Shown here: one piece after another, positions 7,203-16,280 of the stretch
How positions within the stretch are numbered: position 1 is the stretch's first letter
Layout of the letters: every line of letters begins with the position of its first letter
Translations under genes and position numbers: made by a program
Assembly (NCBI GenBank): GCA_028279895.1
Contig: JANQMY010000170.1
Coordinates: forward strand, 1 to 36,388
Reading direction: 5' to 3'
DNA length: 36,388 nt
From: Alphaproteobacteria bacterium
GTDB taxonomy: Bacteria > Pseudomonadota > Alphaproteobacteria > JANQMY01
The notes under the pieces: generated by a model
The model's input: the letters and a program-made list of their open reading frames with translations, nothing else
Databases searched by the model: none
Told to the model about the DNA's origin: nothing

Positions 7203-8729
7203 ATGGGGATGACCGCTTATACGCCCCCCGATCACGATCCGTCGGACTACGACGACCCGCCGCGTCAGGACTCAGCGCGCGAATTGCCCTTCAACATTGA
7301 AGCGGAACAAGCGCTGTTGGGCGCCATTCTTTACGACAACCGCGCCTATGAACGTGTGTCCGACTTCCTGATGCCGGAACATTTTTACGATCCGGTGCAC
7401 GCGCATATCTTCCAGCTCGCCGGCGAACTGATTCGCCGCGGCCAAATCGCCAGCCCGATCACGCTCAAATCCTTCTTCGACCAGAACCCGGCCCTTAAGG
7501 CGCTGGAAGGCGGCGGCGCAGGCTATCTTGCGCGTCTTGCGGGCGCGACCGTCTCGGTCTTCAACGCGAAAGATTTCGGCCAAACCATTTACGACCTGGC
7601 TGTTCGCCGCGAGCTGATTACGATTGCCGATGAAATGACCGAAGTGGCCTATGATTCGCCGATCGACTTGTCGCCGGCCGATCAGATCGAGCATATCGAA
7701 GGTCAGCTCTACAATCTGGCGGAAAAGGGCAAGGTCAATTCCGGCTTTATGAAGTTCGACCTGGCATCGCAAAAGGCTATCGAACTTGCTGAAATCGCCT
7801 ACAAAAAACCCGCCGGTGTATCGGGCATCGCCTCCGGGCTAACCGATTTGGATGAAAAGCTGGGCGGGCTTCAGAAATCGGACCTGATCATCGTGGCAGG
7901 CCGCCCCGGTATGGGCAAAACTTCGCTGGCCACGAACATTGCGTTTCATGTGGCCCGGCATTTCCGAACCGAAACCGACGACACCCATGGCGAGCGCACG
8001 GCCGATGGCGGGCGTGTCGCCTTCTTCTCGCTGGAAATGTCGTCGGAACAGCTCGCTACCCGGATCTTGTCGGAGCAATCGCGGGTGAGTTCCAGTGCCA
8101 TTCGCAAAGGCACCATCGACGAAGAAGACTTCCGCCGTTTCGCGAAAGCCGTGACCGACTTACAGAACATACCGCTCTATATCGACGAAACGGGCGGCAT
8201 CTCCATTGCCACCCTCGCCTCTCGGGCGCGGCGGCTCAAACGCACGGCGGGCGGCCTCGACCTGATCGTGGTGGACTATCTTCAATTGGCGGTTGGCGCG
8301 GGCAAGCGCAGCGACAACCGTGTTTTGGAGGTGGGGGAAATCACACAGGGGCTCAAGACGTTGGCGAAGGAACTGAACGTACCGGTGATTGCCCTGTCGC
8401 AGCTCAGCCGTGCCGTCGAACAACGGGAAGATAAACGGCCGAACCTGTCGGACTTGCGGGAGTCCGGGTCCATCGAGCAGGACGCCGACGTGGTCATGTT
8501 CGTCTATCGCGAAGCCTATTATGTAAACAACCGGGAACCCACCGAGGACACGCCGGAGCATGATGCCTGGCAGCAAGAAATGGAGCGTGTGCAGGGCAAA
8601 GCGGAAGTCATCATCGCCAAGCAGCGGCATGGTCCGGTCGGCAAGGTCGAGCTTTACTTCGAAGAACGCTTCACGAAGTTTGGCAATTTAGAAAGACATC
8701 ATACGGAAGATATGGGGGGCTTCTCCTAA
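7203..8729 (+). CDS. dnaB: Replicative DNA helicase DnaB
   Basis: A 508-residue hexameric helicase that unwinds DNA at the fork. The N-terminal domain begins after a short acidic leader with LPFNIEAEQALLGAIL (DnaB_N), then a linker, then the RecA-like core. Walker A is GRPGMGKTSLA (about residue 232). VAFFSLEMSSEQLATR, DLIVVDYLQL (Walker B) and ALSQLSRAVEQREDKRPNLSDLRESGSIEQDADVV-type motifs follow. The start is uncertain: ATG 7203 and ATG 7209 are 6 bp apart, with no strong Shine-Dalgarno, and an ATG at 7179 is also in frame. alr follows 38 bp downstream, probably co-transcribed. No intein or insertion is present. Confidence 0.95.
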   Translation: MGMTAYTPPDHDPSDYDDPPRQDSARELPFNIEAEQALLGAILYDNRAYERVSDFLMPEHFYDPVHAHIFQLAGELIRRGQIASPITLKSFFDQNPALKALEGGGAGYLARLAGATVSVFNAKDFGQTIYDLAVRRELITIADEMTEVAYDSPIDLSPADQIEHIEGQLYNLAEKGKVNSGFMKFDLASQKAIELAEIAYKKPAGVSGIASGLTDLDEKLGGLQKSDLIIVAGRPGMGKTSLATNIAFHVARHFRTETDDTHGERTADGGRVAFFSLEMSSEQLATRILSEQSRVSSSAIRKGTIDEEDFRRFAKAVTDLQNIPLYIDETGGISIATLASRARRLKRTAGGLDLIVVDYLQLAVGAGKRSDNRVLEVGEITQGLKTLAKELNVPVIALSQLSRAVEQREDKRPNLSDLRESGSIEQDADVVMFVYREAYYVNNREPTEDTPEHDAWQQEMERVQGKAEVIIAKQRHGPVGKVELYFEERFTKFGNLERHHTEDMGGFS

Positions 8730-8767
8730 ACCACGTTCCGCCCGGTCAATACAGGACACCACCTTCC

Positions 8768-9922
8768 ATGCACAGTGTTGCCGCGTACCGCAAAAGCCTG
8801 GCTGCTGCCGCCTGTGCCTCCATGACGGTCGATCTGGGCGCCATCGTGCGAAATTACCGCAAGCTTTGTGCCCTCGCCGAGGGCAGTGAGGTCATGGCCA
8901 CGGTCAAAGCCGACGCCTACGGCCTTGGGGTGGAACAGGTGGCCCCGGCCCTCGTAAAGGCGGGCTGCACCACCTTCTTCGTGGCACTGGTAGCCGAGGG
9001 TGCCGCCCTTCGCCGCGCGTTGGACGAAAACAGCCTGAGCGCCGATATCTATGTGTTGAACGGTTTTCAGCCGGGCAGCGAAACCGCCTTCCAGATGGCA
9101 TCCTTGCGGCCGGTCCTGAACTCGCTGCCACAAATCGCCGATTGGCGGTCCGTCGGTGCACCGCAGCCATGTGCCCTGCACGTCGATACCGGCATGAACC
9201 GGCTTGGCGTGTCGCCCGCCGATATGAGTCAACTGACACCATCGTCTTTCGAGGATCTAGATTTGCGACTGGTGATGAGCCATTTGGCCTGTGGCGACGA
9301 CCCGGCAAATGGCAAGAATGAAGAACAGCGTAACCTTTTCGAAACCCTGTCGAAACCATTCCACGGTATTCCAAAAAGCCTTTGCAATTCCGCCGGGGTG
9401 CTGCTGGGGAAACCGTTCCATTTCGATGCCGTCCGGCCGGGCGTTGCGCTTTATGGCGGCGCCCCGTCGATGTCAAAATCTGTTGAGTTTGAACCTGTTG
9501 TGACGCTTTCTTCGAAAATCCTTCAAGTCCGGCAGATTGACAAAGATCAGACCGTCGGATATGGGGCAACCCATCGGGCCGGCACGCCAGCGCGCATCGC
9601 CACGCTGGGCATAGGATATGCGGACGGCTATCGATGGGGCCTTGGCGGGAAGGCCCGGGGCTTTCTTGGCGAGACGGGGGTTCCTGTTGTGGGGCGCATC
9701 TCCATGGATTTAACGACGGTGGATGTCAGCCATGTGCCCGAAGAGGTCGCACAGCCCGGGGCCTCTGTGACGTTGCTGAACCAGCAAATTACCGTCAACG
9801 ATGCTGCGGCGCTTGCCCAAACCATCCCGTATGAGATTCTGACCGGGCTTAGTCCGCGGCTGGAGCGTCACTATCGGGGCGTCGAGGAGAACGGCGCGGC
9901 CCCGGCGGGAGGCGCCTCTTGA
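8768..9922 (+). CDS. alr: Alanine racemase
   Basis: A 384-residue PLP enzyme that interconverts L- and D-alanine for peptidoglycan. The PLP lysine lies in MATVKADAYGLG (Lys near residue 47). The second-subunit catalytic tyrosine region reads VGYGATHRAG. LCNSAGVL, RPGVALYGG and GRISMDLTTVDV are other family signatures, and the C-terminus ends with EILTGLSPRLERHYRG. Length fits the family. Its TGA at 9920-9922 overlaps the TTG start of the MlaE-like permease as TTGA, so translation is likely coupled. dnaB-alr adjacency is a common alphaproteobacterial arrangement. Confidence 0.95.
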   Translation: MHSVAAYRKSLAAAACASMTVDLGAIVRNYRKLCALAEGSEVMATVKADAYGLGVEQVAPALVKAGCTTFFVALVAEGAALRRALDENSLSADIYVLNGFQPGSETAFQMASLRPVLNSLPQIADWRSVGAPQPCALHVDTGMNRLGVSPADMSQLTPSSFEDLDLRLVMSHLACGDDPANGKNEEQRNLFETLSKPFHGIPKSLCNSAGVLLGKPFHFDAVRPGVALYGGAPSMSKSVEFEPVVTLSSKILQVRQIDKDQTVGYGATHRAGTPARIATLGIGYADGYRWGLGGKARGFLGETGVPVVGRISMDLTTVDVSHVPEEVAQPGASVTLLNQQITVNDAAALAQTIPYEILTGLSPRLERHYRGVEENGAAPAGGAS

Positions 9923-10692
9923 ACGTGTTTGCCGCTGTTGGGGCCATTACCCTCGCCTTCTTCGCAGAGACCGGCCGCTTCTCTCAGTTCACCATGACGG
10001 CCGTGTGGCACTGCTTGCGTCCGCCTTACTTCTTTGGCCTTTGGGCGCGGCAAATGATGTCGATCGGCTATTATTCGCTGCCGGTGGTGGGCCTGACCGC
10101 ATTCTTTACCGGTGGCGTTCTTGCCCTGCAGATCTATATCGGCGGCACGCGGTTCAATGCGGAAAGCATTGTGCCGACCATCGTGGTGTTGGGTATCACA
10201 CGCGAACTCGGCCCCGTTATCGGCGGCCTGATGGTTGCCGGACGGGTCAGCGCAGCGATCGCTGCCGAAATCGGCACCATGCGTGTGACCCAGCAAATCG
10301 ATGCACTGATGACATTGTCGACCAACCCGTTCGACTATCTGATCGCACCGCGCGTCATTGCCGCGGTGCTCACCTTGCCTCTGCTGGTTTTGATCGGCGA
10401 CATTATCGGCGTAATGGGCGGCTTTATCGTCAGCACCCAAAGCCTGGGCTTTAACCCGGCCACCTACATCAAGAACACGGCCGACTTTGTCGAAACCGGC
10501 GACGTCACGTCCGGCTTGTGGAAGGCCGCCGTGTTTGGATTCATTATCGCAATCATGGGGTGCTATCACGGCTACCACAGCAGGGGCGGCGCGCAAGGCG
10601 TGGGCAGCGCGACAACCTATGCCGTGGTGGCCGCGTCGATCCTGATCCTGGCCGCGAACTACGTCATGACCTCCATCTTCTTCTCCGACTGA
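9919..10692 (+). CDS. MlaE-family ABC transporter permease
   Basis: A 257-residue integral inner-membrane protein with about five or six hydrophobic segments. The MlaE core VVLGITRELGPVIGGLMVAGRVSAAIAAEIGTMRVTQQIDAL (residues about 92-133) contains the conserved E-L-G-P and A-E-I-G-T-M-x-V-x-x-Q-x-D-A motifs. Members move phospholipids between inner and outer membranes. The TTG start at 9919 is supported by GGGAGG at 9907-9912 (6-nt spacer) and the TTGA overlap with alr; GTG at 9925 is the alternative. The ATPase follows 14 bp later. No MlaD-type substrate-binding protein or MlaB is present next to it. Confidence 0.92.
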   Translation: MNVFAAVGAITLAFFAETGRFSQFTMTAVWHCLRPPYFFGLWARQMMSIGYYSLPVVGLTAFFTGGVLALQIYIGGTRFNAESIVPTIVVLGITRELGPVIGGLMVAGRVSAAIAAEIGTMRVTQQIDALMTLSTNPFDYLIAPRVIAAVLTLPLLVLIGDIIGVMGGFIVSTQSLGFNPATYIKNTADFVETGDVTSGLWKAAVFGFIIAIMGCYHGYHSRGGAQGVGSATTYAVVAASILILAANYVMTSIFFSD

Positions 10693-10706
10693 GGCGAATG
10701 TAACCC

Positions 10707-11483
10707 GTGGCAACAACGCCCAAAATCGAGCTTAAGAACGTCCACAAAGGCTTCGGCCCCAAAGTAGTCCTGGACGGCGTGAACCTGCGGATACGGCAAG
10801 GCGAGTCCCTCGTTGTCATTGGCGGCTCCGGCTCCGGCAAATCGGTCATGCTGAAATGCATTCTCGGATTGATGCGGCCGGAACAGGGCCACATCTTTGT
10901 AGACGGCGAGGAAACCACCAATGTATCAGGCCGGGGACGTGACACCCTGATGAAGAAGTTCGGCATGCTGTTTCAGGGCGCTGCCCTGTTCGACAGTTTG
11001 CCGGTATGGGAAAACGTCGCTTTCGGATTGATCCGTTCACAGAAGCTTCGCCGGTCGGACGCGAAGGAAGTGGCCATCGAAAAGCTGGCCAAAGTTGGAT
11101 TGGGCGCCGATGTGGCCTTGCTCAGCCCGTCCGAACTGTCGGGCGGCATGCAAAAACGCGTGGGCCTTGCCCGTGCCATTGCCGCCGATCCGGAGATCAT
11201 CTTTTTTGACGAACCGACCACGGGCCTCGACCCGATCATGGCCGATGTCATCAACGAACTCATCGTGGACTCGGTAAGGGAACTCGGCGCCACCACCTTG
11301 TCGATCACCCACGACATGGCCAGCGCCCGCAAGATCGCCGATCACGTCGCCATGCTCTACAAGGGCCATATCATCTGGTCCGGCCCCGCCGAAGAAATCG
11401 ACCGGACCGGCAATGAATATGTGGACCAATTCGTCCATGGCCGCGCCGAAGGCCCCATCCAGATGGAAATCCGCCGCCCTTGA
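10707..11483 (+). CDS. MlaF-like ABC transporter ATP-binding protein
   Basis: A 258-residue ATPase partner of the upstream permease. Walker A is GGSGSGKSVMLK (about residues 38-49). The Q-loop region is GMLFQGAALFDSLPVWENVAF, a wording typical of MlaF-type ATPases. The ABC signature is LSGGMQKRVGLARA, Walker B is EIIFFDEPTTGLDPI, and the switch histidine lies in LSITHDM. GTG is the start at 10707. The pair should power retrograde or anterograde phospholipid trafficking. The operon seems to end here, because the next 428 bp have no gene and the following gene is on the other strand. Confidence 0.92.
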   Translation: MATTPKIELKNVHKGFGPKVVLDGVNLRIRQGESLVVIGGSGSGKSVMLKCILGLMRPEQGHIFVDGEETTNVSGRGRDTLMKKFGMLFQGAALFDSLPVWENVAFGLIRSQKLRRSDAKEVAIEKLAKVGLGADVALLSPSELSGGMQKRVGLARAIAADPEIIFFDEPTTGLDPIMADVINELIVDSVRELGATTLSITHDMASARKIADHVAMLYKGHIIWSGPAEEIDRTGNEYVDQFVHGRAEGPIQMEIRRP

Positions 11484-11560
11484 AAAGAGGAAAGCGGTTG
11501 CCTTTAGAAGACAAAAGCAGAGGTCTTTTCTCTAGCGTCGTTCGCCGGTTTAATAGCCTG

Positions 11561-11579
11561 CCCCGGGCTTGACCCGGGG
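11561..11579. repeat. CCCCGGG-cttga-CCCGGGG intergenic palindrome
   Basis: A perfect 7-bp stem (11561-11567 with 11573-11579) has loop cttga. It is bracketed by TTCGCC (11541-11546) and GGCGAA (11579-11584). It is the widely dispersed alphaproteobacterial intergenic repeat type. Confidence 0.65.
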
Positions 11580-11662
11580 GCGAACCCATTTATCAGCGTG
11601 TTCACTGCCAAACTAGTGGGTTTTGGAGATGATTGAGAATTGGATTCGCCGATCTCGCCGGG

Positions 11663-11706
11663 GCGTTTCCAGGTGAAGTGGGGACCGGTTCACCGTCAGG
11701 AAACGC
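11663..11706. repeat. Palindromic intergenic element with GCGTTTCC / GGAAACGC arms
   Basis: Outer arms GCGTTTCC (11663-11670) and GGAAACGC (11699-11706) enclose inner arms GGTGAA (11672-11677) and TTCACC (11689-11694). The central GGGACCGGTTCACCG resembles repeats common in alphaproteobacterial genomes. No coding capacity. Confidence 0.6.
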
Positions 11707-11726
11707 GAAAAAACAAAGCCTGAGGC

Positions 11727-11749
11727 GCTTCTCTTAGAAAAAGAGAAGC
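11727..11749. repeat. Short hairpin, possible terminator
   Basis: A perfect 9-bp stem GCTTCTCTT / AAGAGAAGC has a 5-nt loop (11736-11740), between convergent genes. There is no clear T-tract in either direction. Confidence 0.4.
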
Positions 11750-11911
11750 ACCTTGGCTCGTCGGCGAATGACGCCAGTGGTTTTGGTTCATTCAAATCCT
11801 CAACCGGACGGTGGTGGGCTTGACCCGGCAATCCATGCCAAGGTTTGACGGCATATCGTGGATCAATGAATTCGCGAACGCAGCCCGTCCGTTTTCTCAG
11901 GGCCGTAACGC

Positions 11912-12484
11912 CTAGCGCACCCATTTTTCGTGCCACTCGAAGCCATCGGCCAAGTCCGCCGCCGTGACACGTTCCAAATGTTGCCCGATCGGCTGGCCGA
12001 AATAGATATCTTCGCCCACCAGCTTGCCCTTGCCGTCATTGGGCCACACCGTGATCAATTGATTTGTCCCCAGATAAACGGCGGACGGATCCAACGCTTC
12101 TCCATTGACTTCCGCAAGCCCCATCGCAGCCATCTCCTCGCCCAAATAGAGTTGCTTAACCTGCCCCTCGGTCACCACGCGACCGGTATCGGCAATGATG
12201 TTCTGCGTCACCACTTCAAACTGCTGCGCGCCACGGGACATCATGTCCGCGTAAAAACCACGCACCGCCTCTTGCCCTTCCAACAGCATCTCCGGTAAGT
12301 GACCCCAAAAATGATAGACCGGGTTTTCCGTCAACGTGGCCATCAGCGGTTCCATCTGGCCCGTTATTTCCGCCTTCATATGGTCGCGCACTTCCGCGAT
12401 CAGATTTCTGACCGTTTCGTTTTCTTCTTGCGCAAGACGCGTTTCAAAGCGGGCCCAACTGCGCCGCGGATCGATCTTTGTCAT
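11912..12484 (-). CDS. SnoaL/NTF2-like domain protein
   Basis: A 190-residue protein with the cone-shaped alpha+beta barrel pattern of SnoaL-like/NTF2-like proteins. An N-terminal helix (ENETVRNLIAEVRDHM) is followed by NPVYHFWGHLPEMLLEGQEAVRGFYADMM, then alternating strands (FEVVTQNIIADTGRVVTEGQVKQLYLG; NQLITVWPN) and a closing DIYFG segment. Family members are small-molecule isomerases, hydrolases or binding proteins; no catalytic set can be assigned. ATG at 12484 is selected because GGAGG lies about 8 nt upstream on the minus strand, rather than the far upstream in-frame start at 12544. It converges on the MlaE/F operon. Confidence 0.7.
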   Translation of the reverse strand: MTKIDPRRSWARFETRLAQEENETVRNLIAEVRDHMKAEITGQMEPLMATLTENPVYHFWGHLPEMLLEGQEAVRGFYADMMSRGAQQFEVVTQNIIADTGRVVTEGQVKQLYLGEEMAAMGLAEVNGEALDPSAVYLGTNQLITVWPNDGKGKLVGEDIYFGQPIGQHLERVTAADLADGFEWHEKWVR

Positions 12485-12658
12485 GCCTGGTGCCTCCCTG
12501 CGTGGTGTTTTCGGCAGGCTGGCGCGAACGCCCGGGCGGATCAAGCGTAAACTTGTATTCCTCGCACGGCGGGCGCACCCGTTGCATGTTTTCTCAACCC
12601 GCCTGGCGGTCTAAGATCGCGACGCGTGATTCCCCCGCCATTACCTCAAGGAACGACG

Positions 12659-14014
12659 ATGGCCCGAGCCGCCCAACGATATGTTTGCCAAGCCTGCGGA
12701 TCGGTCACCAGCCGCTGGGCCGGGCGCTGCGACAATTGCGGCGAATGGAACACGATCTCCGAAGAAGCATCCGTCAGCACACCCCCTTAATCGGCGCGGG
12801 GCAAAGGCCGCTTGATCGCCTTGGAGTCGCTGGACGGCGCCACGGAAGAAGCGCCGCGCATCGTTACCGGCGTGGCGGAGTTCGACCGGGTGTGCGGCGG
12901 TGGCTTGGTGCCCGGCTCGGCCCTGCTGGTGGGCGGCGATCCGGGGATCGGCAAATCCACCATCTTGCTTCAGACGACGGCAGCCCTGGCGAGCAAGGGC
13001 CGGCGGGTTCTCTACCTGTCCGGCGAAGAGGCCGTGGCGCAAGTCCGACTGCGCGCTCAACGGCTGGGCTTGGCACAGTCGCCGGTCGCATTGGCAGCGG
13101 CAACGGATCTGCGCGATATCTTACAAACCCTTGAGGCCGAAAAAGACCTAGCCTGTGTGGTCATCGACTCGATCCAAACTCTGTGGTCGGGCGCGCTTGA
13201 ATCCGCCCCCGGCACCGTGGCCCAGGTGCGCGCCTGTGCCCAAGAGCTGATCCGTTTTGCCAAACGGTCCGGCACGACGGTCATCTTGGTGGGGCACGTT
13301 ACCAAGGAAGGGCAGATCGCAGGCCCCCGCGTGGTAGAGCACATGGTGGACACGGTGCTCTATTTCGAAGGGGAACGCGGCCACCAGTTCCGCATTTTGC
13401 GGGCCGTCAAAAACCGGTTCGGACCGACGGATGAAATCGGCGTGTTCGAGATGACAGGCGGCGGCCTGGTGGAAGTGGCCAACCCGTCCGCCCTCTTCCT
13501 CACCGACCGGGAAGACCAAGTGCCCGGCACCGCCGTCTTTGCGGGCATCGAAGGGACGCGGCCGGTCTTGGTAGAAATCCAAGCGCTGCTCGCGCCCACC
13601 AGCTATGGCACGCCGCGCCGGGCCGTGGTGGGATGGGACGGCGGGCGCCTGTCCATGGTGCTGGCAGTGCTGGAATCACGCGCCGGCCTGGGACTGGGCG
13701 GGCAGGACGTTTATCTCAACGTCGCCGGCGGATTGCGCGTGTCGGAACCCGCCGCCGACTTGGCCGTTGCCGCCGCTCTGATTTCCTCGCATTTCGGCAC
13801 CCCATTGCCCCCACAATCGATCCTGTTCGGCGAGGTCAGCCTGTCAGGCAGTATCCGGCCCGTCGCCCAAAGCGAGGTGCGCCTCAAGGAGGCCGAGAAG
13901 CTAGGCTTCACCACTGCCATGGTCCCGAAGGGCACCAAAACCACCGACAGTGTCGGCCTAAGCCTGCGCGCTTTCGATAAGCTGCAGGATCTGGTGACGG
14001 CGCTCGGATCATGA
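12659..14014 (+). pseudogene. radA: DNA repair protein RadA, interrupted by an in-frame TAA
   Basis: The reading frame from ATG 12659 encodes the RadA N-terminal C4 zinc finger (C10-x2-C13 and C24-x2-C27, residues 1-33). TAA occurs at codon 44 (12788-12790). The same frame then continues without any shift through the whole RadA core to 14014. The core has Walker A GDPGIGKST, the RadA-specific KNRFG motif and a Lon-like C-terminal domain ending near KGTKTT. Total length would be about 451 codons, normal for RadA, which processes recombination intermediates by branch migration. Possible outcomes are loss of function, a truncated ATPase started at an internal codon such as TTG 12812 lacking the zinc finger, stop readthrough, or a base-call error. 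Confidence 0.9.
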
Positions 14015-14061
14015 GGTAAGGTGGCATTGCCTAGGGGATAAAATTTGACAACGGCGTAGGG

Positions 14062-14637
14062 ATGATTGGGGGTTTTACCGGCTTCGATGCCATTCTGATT
14101 GGCATAATCCTGATTTCCGGATTGCTCGGCATGATGCTGGGCGTGACCATGGAAATATTAACCATCATGGCATTCGGATTGGCGGTATTGATCGCGCTGG
14201 TCGCCCTGCCCTTTTTGCGGCCGCTGACCGCCGACTATTTGCCCGCAGGCGTCCTGCAAGACGGCACTCTGATCCTGGTCGTGTTCTTTCTGGCGCTGAT
14301 CCCAATCTGGATCCTGTTTTACCGGCTGGCCCGCGGCATTGCCGAATCGGGTTTGGGCCCCTTGGACAAAAGCTTCGGCTTTTTGTTCGGTGTCGCCCGG
14401 GCGTTCCTGATTTTCGGCTTGCTTTTTCTGGTGGCCACCCAATTTGTCTGGACGGATAAACGGCCGGATTGGCTTACGCAGGGCCGCATGACGCCTATCA
14501 TCGAAGCCACCGCCGATATTCTGGGCGACCTTTTCTTGGGCGACATCGTCAACGGACCGGCGGACGATCAAGAAAAGGGATATACGCCGGAGCAAATTCG
14601 TGACAAAGAGAACCTGATAGAGCGGTCCTCTAACTGA
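14062..14637 (+). CDS. cvpA: CvpA family membrane protein
   Basis: A 191-residue inner-membrane protein with four predicted hydrophobic segments (about residues 8-30, 31-52, 70-91 and 105-127) and a polar C-terminal tail rich in D, E and K. The start FDAILIGIILISGLLGMMLGVTMEI and the L-G-P-L-D-K-S-F-G-F-L-F-G-V-A-R-A motif are diagnostic of the CvpA family, linked to colicin V production and envelope stress. It lies between radA and purF, 9 bp before purF; cvpA-purF adjacency is classic. ATG 14062 follows a weak TAGGG. Likely co-transcribed with purF. Confidence 0.92.
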   Translation: MIGGFTGFDAILIGIILISGLLGMMLGVTMEILTIMAFGLAVLIALVALPFLRPLTADYLPAGVLQDGTLILVVFFLALIPIWILFYRLARGIAESGLGPLDKSFGFLFGVARAFLIFGLLFLVATQFVWTDKRPDWLTQGRMTPIIEATADILGDLFLGDIVNGPADDQEKGYTPEQIRDKENLIERSSN

Positions 14638-14646
14638 TCGACTGGC

Positions 14647-16110
14647 ATGAGCGACGCGGACCTTACCGCAGATAAATTCCGAGAAGAGTGTGGCGTCTTT
14701 GGCGTTTTCGGTCATCCCGATGCCGCCAAGCTGACGGCGCTGGGCCTGCACGCCCTGCAGCACCGCGGGCAGGAAGCGGCCGGCATTCTGTCCTATGACG
14801 GCGAGCATTTTCATGCGGAACGCCGTATGGGCCTGGTGGGCGACCACTTTTCCCGGGAATCCGTCATTAACCGCCTGCCCGGTAAGATGGCCATCGGCCA
14901 TAACCGCTATTCCACCAGCGGCGAAACGGCCTTGCGCAACGTGCAGCCCTTTTTTGCGGATCTGTCCATCGGCGGCATCGCTGTCGCCCATAACGGTAAC
15001 CTGACCAACGCCACCTCTTTGCGCGACCGGCTGGTCGATAAAGGCTCGATCTTTCATTCCACCTCGGACACGGAAACCATTGTCCATTTGGTGGCGACAA
15101 GCGGCTTCACCTCGGTGAACGACCGCATCATCGAGGCACTGCACCAGGTGGAAGGTGCCTATTCGCTGTTGGCGCTTACCAAAAAGAAGCTTGTGGGCGT
15201 GCGCGACCCCTTAGGCGTTCGACCGTTGGTGCTCGGCATTTATGACGGCTGTTACATGCTGGCTTCGGAAACCTGCGCCTTCGACATCATCGGCGCCCAA
15301 TTCGTGCGCGACGTGGAACCGGGCGAAATGGTGGTGATCAACGAAGACGGCATCACCTCGCTGCATCCCTTCCCTAAACAGCGGTCACGCTTCTGCGTAT
15401 TCGAATATGTCTATTTCGCCCGTCCCGACAGCATGGTGGAAGGCTTCAGCGTGACCGATGCGCGCGAGGCGATCGGGCGGGAGCTTGCGCGCGAAGTACC
15501 GGCGGATGCGGATGTGGTCGTCCCGGTGCCCGATTCCGGCGTGCCGGCCGCCTTAGGCTTCGCCCAAGAATCCGGATTGCCGTTCAAATTCGGCATCATC
15601 CGCAGTCACTACGTGGGCCGCACTTTTATTCAGCCGACGGATCATACCCGGCAGGCCGGCGTGCGCATGAAACACAATGCCAACCGCGCCGTTCTCGACG
15701 GCAAACGCATCGTCCTGGTGGACGACAGCATTGTGCGCGGCACCACATCCATGAAAATCGTGCAAATGGTGCGCGATGCAGGCGCCAAAGAAGTTCATAT
15801 GCGCATTGCCAGTCCGCCGACCAAGGATTGCTGCTATTACGGCGTCAACACGCCGGAGCGCAAGAAACTGCTGGCCGCCCGCCACAGTGTGGACGAAATG
15901 GCGAAGATCATCGGCGTCGATAGTTTGGGTTATGTGTCGCTCGACGGTCTTTACCGGGCTGTGGGCAAAGACGGGCGCAACAACGCGCAGCCCCAGTTCT
16001 GCGACGGCTGTTTCAGCGGCGAATATCCCACCTCTCTCACGGACATTTCGGGCGGCGACGACCGGCGTCAATTGTCTCTGTTGTCCGAACAATACAACGC
16101 GGCCGAATGA
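14647..16110 (+). CDS. purF: Amidophosphoribosyltransferase
   Basis: A 487-residue enzyme for the first committed step of purine synthesis: PRPP + glutamine to phosphoribosylamine. A 14-residue propeptide precedes the nucleophile C15 (REECGVFGVFG), so processing is expected. The Ntn glutaminase domain covers the first half. The phosphoribosyltransferase domain has the PRPP loop IVLVDDSIVRGTTS. CVFEYVYFARPDS, CCYYGVNTPE and FCDGCFSGEYP supply the four cysteines of the [4Fe-4S]-containing B. subtilis-type enzyme. It begins 9 bp after cvpA. Functionally it feeds the guaB/guaA genes found further along the window. Confidence 0.96.
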   Translation: MSDADLTADKFREECGVFGVFGHPDAAKLTALGLHALQHRGQEAAGILSYDGEHFHAERRMGLVGDHFSRESVINRLPGKMAIGHNRYSTSGETALRNVQPFFADLSIGGIAVAHNGNLTNATSLRDRLVDKGSIFHSTSDTETIVHLVATSGFTSVNDRIIEALHQVEGAYSLLALTKKKLVGVRDPLGVRPLVLGIYDGCYMLASETCAFDIIGAQFVRDVEPGEMVVINEDGITSLHPFPKQRSRFCVFEYVYFARPDSMVEGFSVTDAREAIGRELAREVPADADVVVPVPDSGVPAALGFAQESGLPFKFGIIRSHYVGRTFIQPTDHTRQAGVRMKHNANRAVLDGKRIVLVDDSIVRGTTSMKIVQMVRDAGAKEVHMRIASPPTKDCCYYGVNTPERKKLLAARHSVDEMAKIIGVDSLGYVSLDGLYRAVGKDGRNNAQPQFCDGCFSGEYPTSLTDISGGDDRRQLSLLSEQYNAAE

Positions 16111-16280
16111 AGAGTTCGATGTCCCCCATGTGACGTTCTTGCGAAGGCGCGACAGGGCCGGCAGCGATCCAGTGCACTGGGGGAAAGGTCATGCAGTTTC
16201 GGATCACTTCATCGCCACACTCTTCGTGACGACCCGCGAATTCTCATGAACAAGAAAATCAACTTTACGACCGACCGATC

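Larger units (their letters stand above)
11484..11911. other. Gene-free interval rich in palindromic repeats
   Basis: No convincing coding region is seen on either strand. The interval is built of separate palindromes (11561-11579, 11663-11706 and 11727-11749) plus a second copy of the GGGCTTGACCCGG core near 11817-11829. It separates two convergent genes, so some hairpins may also act as terminators. Confidence 0.6.

Noticed and set aside
16111..16280. Possible tRNA or small RNA between purF and the SDR
   Set aside because: I could not fold a cloverleaf, and no terminator or strong promoter is visible.
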